Shown here piece after piece: positions 5,570-6,487 of a DNA stretch of 6,487 nucleotides (position 1 is its first letter; each line of letters starts with the position of its first letter). The translations under genes and the position numbers were made by a program. The stretch comes from Bacteroidales bacterium UBA3389 (GTDB lineage Bacteria; Bacteroidota; Bacteroidia; Bacteroidales; P3), in contig DEPP01000048.1 of the NCBI GenBank assembly GCA_002358835.1, positions 1-6,487 on the forward strand, in the 5' to 3' direction. Below the pieces are notes generated by a model. It had not been told where the DNA came from and did not search any database. It saw only the letters and a list, made by a program, of their open reading frames with translations.

Positions 5570-6339
5570 ATATAGTTTTCTTAGGAACAGGAACCTCACA
5601 GGGCGTACCCGTTATAGGGTGCGACTGTGAGGTTTGTCGTTCTAATGCGGCGAAAGACAAACGCCTGCGATCATCTGTTTTAATTACATCCGACAAACAA
5701 ACAAAGATTTGCATAGATTCAGGACCTGATTTCCGTTATCAAATGTTGAGAGAAAACGTAAGCAGACTTGATGCGATATTTGTAACACATTCTCATCGTG
5801 ATCATGTTGGCGGATTGGACGAAGTGCGTTCTTTCAACTACTTACAGCAAAGCCCTATGCCGATTTTTGCAAACAGATATGCGGTAGAGGGAATCAAAAC
5901 CGAATTTGCTTATGCCTTTGCACAGAATCCATATCCAGGACTACCGCAATTTGACTTGAGAGAAATTACTCCGCAAGATAAGATAAGCGTAAAAGAACTT
6001 TGGATACAGCCTATAGAAGTAATGCACTTCAAATTACCCACATTAGCATATCGAATAGGCAAATTCGCTTACATAACCGATGCAAAGACAATCAGTGATA
6101 AAGAAAAACAAAAATTATATGGCTTAGACTGCCTTGTTGTCAATGCTTTGAGAAAAGAAGAGCATTTTTCGCATTTCACTCTCGAAGAAGCATTGAACCT
6201 AATCAAAGAAGTAAAACCGCAACAAGCCTATTTGACGCACATAAGTCATTTTCTGGGATTGCATGATGAGATAGAGCCGACCCTTCCTGCGAATGTACAT
6301 CTTGCATATGACGGATTAAGGCTACGAATAGAGAAATAA
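5557..6339 (+). CDS. PhnP-like metallo-beta-lactamase-fold hydrolase
   Basis: This is a 260-residue metal-dependent hydrolase of the PhnP branch of the metallo-beta-lactamase fold. The catalytic di-metal ligands are visible: HSHRDH (H78, H80, D82, H83), H157 in VMHFK, D175 in YITDAK and H228 in LTHISH. C22, C24 and C27 in GCDCEVC, with H231, match the extra structural zinc site of E. coli PhnP; H203 and H206 match its substrate-binding region. PhnP cleaves cyclic ribose phosphates in phosphonate breakdown, but no phn genes are seen here, so the substrate is open. Many Bacteroidota carry such proteins outside phn operons. I chose ATG 5557, which overlaps fabH by 13 nt and puts the first beta strand (LDIVFLGTGTSQG) at the N-terminus. 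An in-frame TTG at 5536 adds only seven unlikely residues. There is no signal peptide, so it is cytoplasmic. Confidence 0.9.
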   Translation: MGYLDIVFLGTGTSQGVPVIGCDCEVCRSNAAKDKRLRSSVLITSDKQTKICIDSGPDFRYQMLRENVSRLDAIFVTHSHRDHVGGLDEVRSFNYLQQSPMPIFANRYAVEGIKTEFAYAFAQNPYPGLPQFDLREITPQDKISVKELWIQPIEVMHFKLPTLAYRIGKFAYITDAKTISDKEKQKLYGLDCLVVNALRKEEHFSHFTLEEALNLIKEVKPQQAYLTHISHFLGLHDEIEPTLPANVHLAYDGLRLRIEK

Positions 6340-6353
6340 ATCAGTCTGATGCG

Positions 6354-6379
6354 TGATACGATGCAAATTTATCGTATTA
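6354..6379 (+). repeat. Inverted repeat downstream of the PhnP-like gene
   Basis: ATACGAT (6356-6362) and ATCGTAT (6371-6377) form a perfect 7-bp stem with an 8-nt loop, extended by a G.U and a T-A pair. It lies 16 nt after the stop codon at 6339, where a terminator is expected, but no T run follows on either strand. It may stabilise the mRNA 3' end or be a poor terminator. Confidence 0.3.
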
Positions 6380-6431
6380 AATTATACGGATTCAAGCACC
6401 GAATCAATTCAATAGAGCATACCCATTCATA

Positions 6432-6487
6432 AAATCAAGAAACAATCTCACGAAACTTGATTTCATTTTTCTGAAACAAAGAATCGT
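6432..6487 (+). repeat. Second 21-bp repeat array, cut by the window end
   Basis: Units start at 6432, 6453 and 6474, exactly 21 nt apart, and begin AAATCAAGAAAC, AAACTTGATTTC and AAACAAAGAATC. The last head is identical to the unit at 1007 in the left array, and the CTTGATTTC part of the middle unit is identical to bases 989-997, with the same 9-nt gap to the next head in both places. In phase, the units read KSRN, KLDF and KQRI, like the left array. The array runs off the window, so its length is unknown. Confidence 0.6.

Noticed and set aside
6340..6350. Short palindrome ATCAG-T-CTGAT after the last gene
   Set aside because: The arms are 5 bp with a one-base centre, too tight for an RNA hairpin and too short to call an operator.

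Overview
The window looks like chromosomal core sequence from an AT-rich member of the Bacteroidota, most likely Bacteroidales. Three things point there. Two promoters have the Bacteroidota form (TTTG, about 20-22 nt, then TAnnTTTG). The sequence just before start codons is A-rich with little or no Shine-Dalgarno signal. The gene content and order (adjacent pyrB-pyrI, then yceD-rpmF-plsX-fabH) also fit. All recognisable genes are on the + strand. I cannot name the species.

Layout: (1) 2-871 is the 3' part of a tetratricopeptide-repeat gene cut by the window edge. (2) 872-1354 is a long intergenic stretch. It holds a degenerate array of 21-bp units (944-1111), a promoter (1135-1168), a possible 24-codon leader ORF (1194-1268) with a boxA-like word (1240-1248), and a strong intrinsic terminator (1273-1305) lying 50 nt upstream of pyrB. 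Together these look like a transcription attenuator. (3) 1355-2767 is pyrB-pyrI, the catalytic and regulatory chains of aspartate transcarbamoylase, the first committed step of pyrimidine synthesis. (4) 2768-2878 is a short gap with a textbook Bacteroidota promoter. (5) 2879-6339 is a tightly packed operon: DUF177/YceD protein, ribosomal protein bL32, PlsX, FabH and a PhnP-like metallo-beta-lactamase-fold hydrolase that overlaps the end of fabH. It couples a ribosome-assembly pair (YceD, L32) to the start of fatty-acid and phospholipid synthesis (FabH, PlsX), an arrangement conserved across many bacteria. (6) 6340-6487 is noncoding and ends inside a second array of the same 21-bp units.

Most of the window is well-understood housekeeping sequence. 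The parts that deserve attention are the pyrB leader, the heptad-period (21-bp) repeat arrays at both ends of the gene block, and the PhnP-like gene sitting directly after fabH with no phosphonate genes in view. I do not see a defence system, mobile element, RNA gene or CRISPR array.
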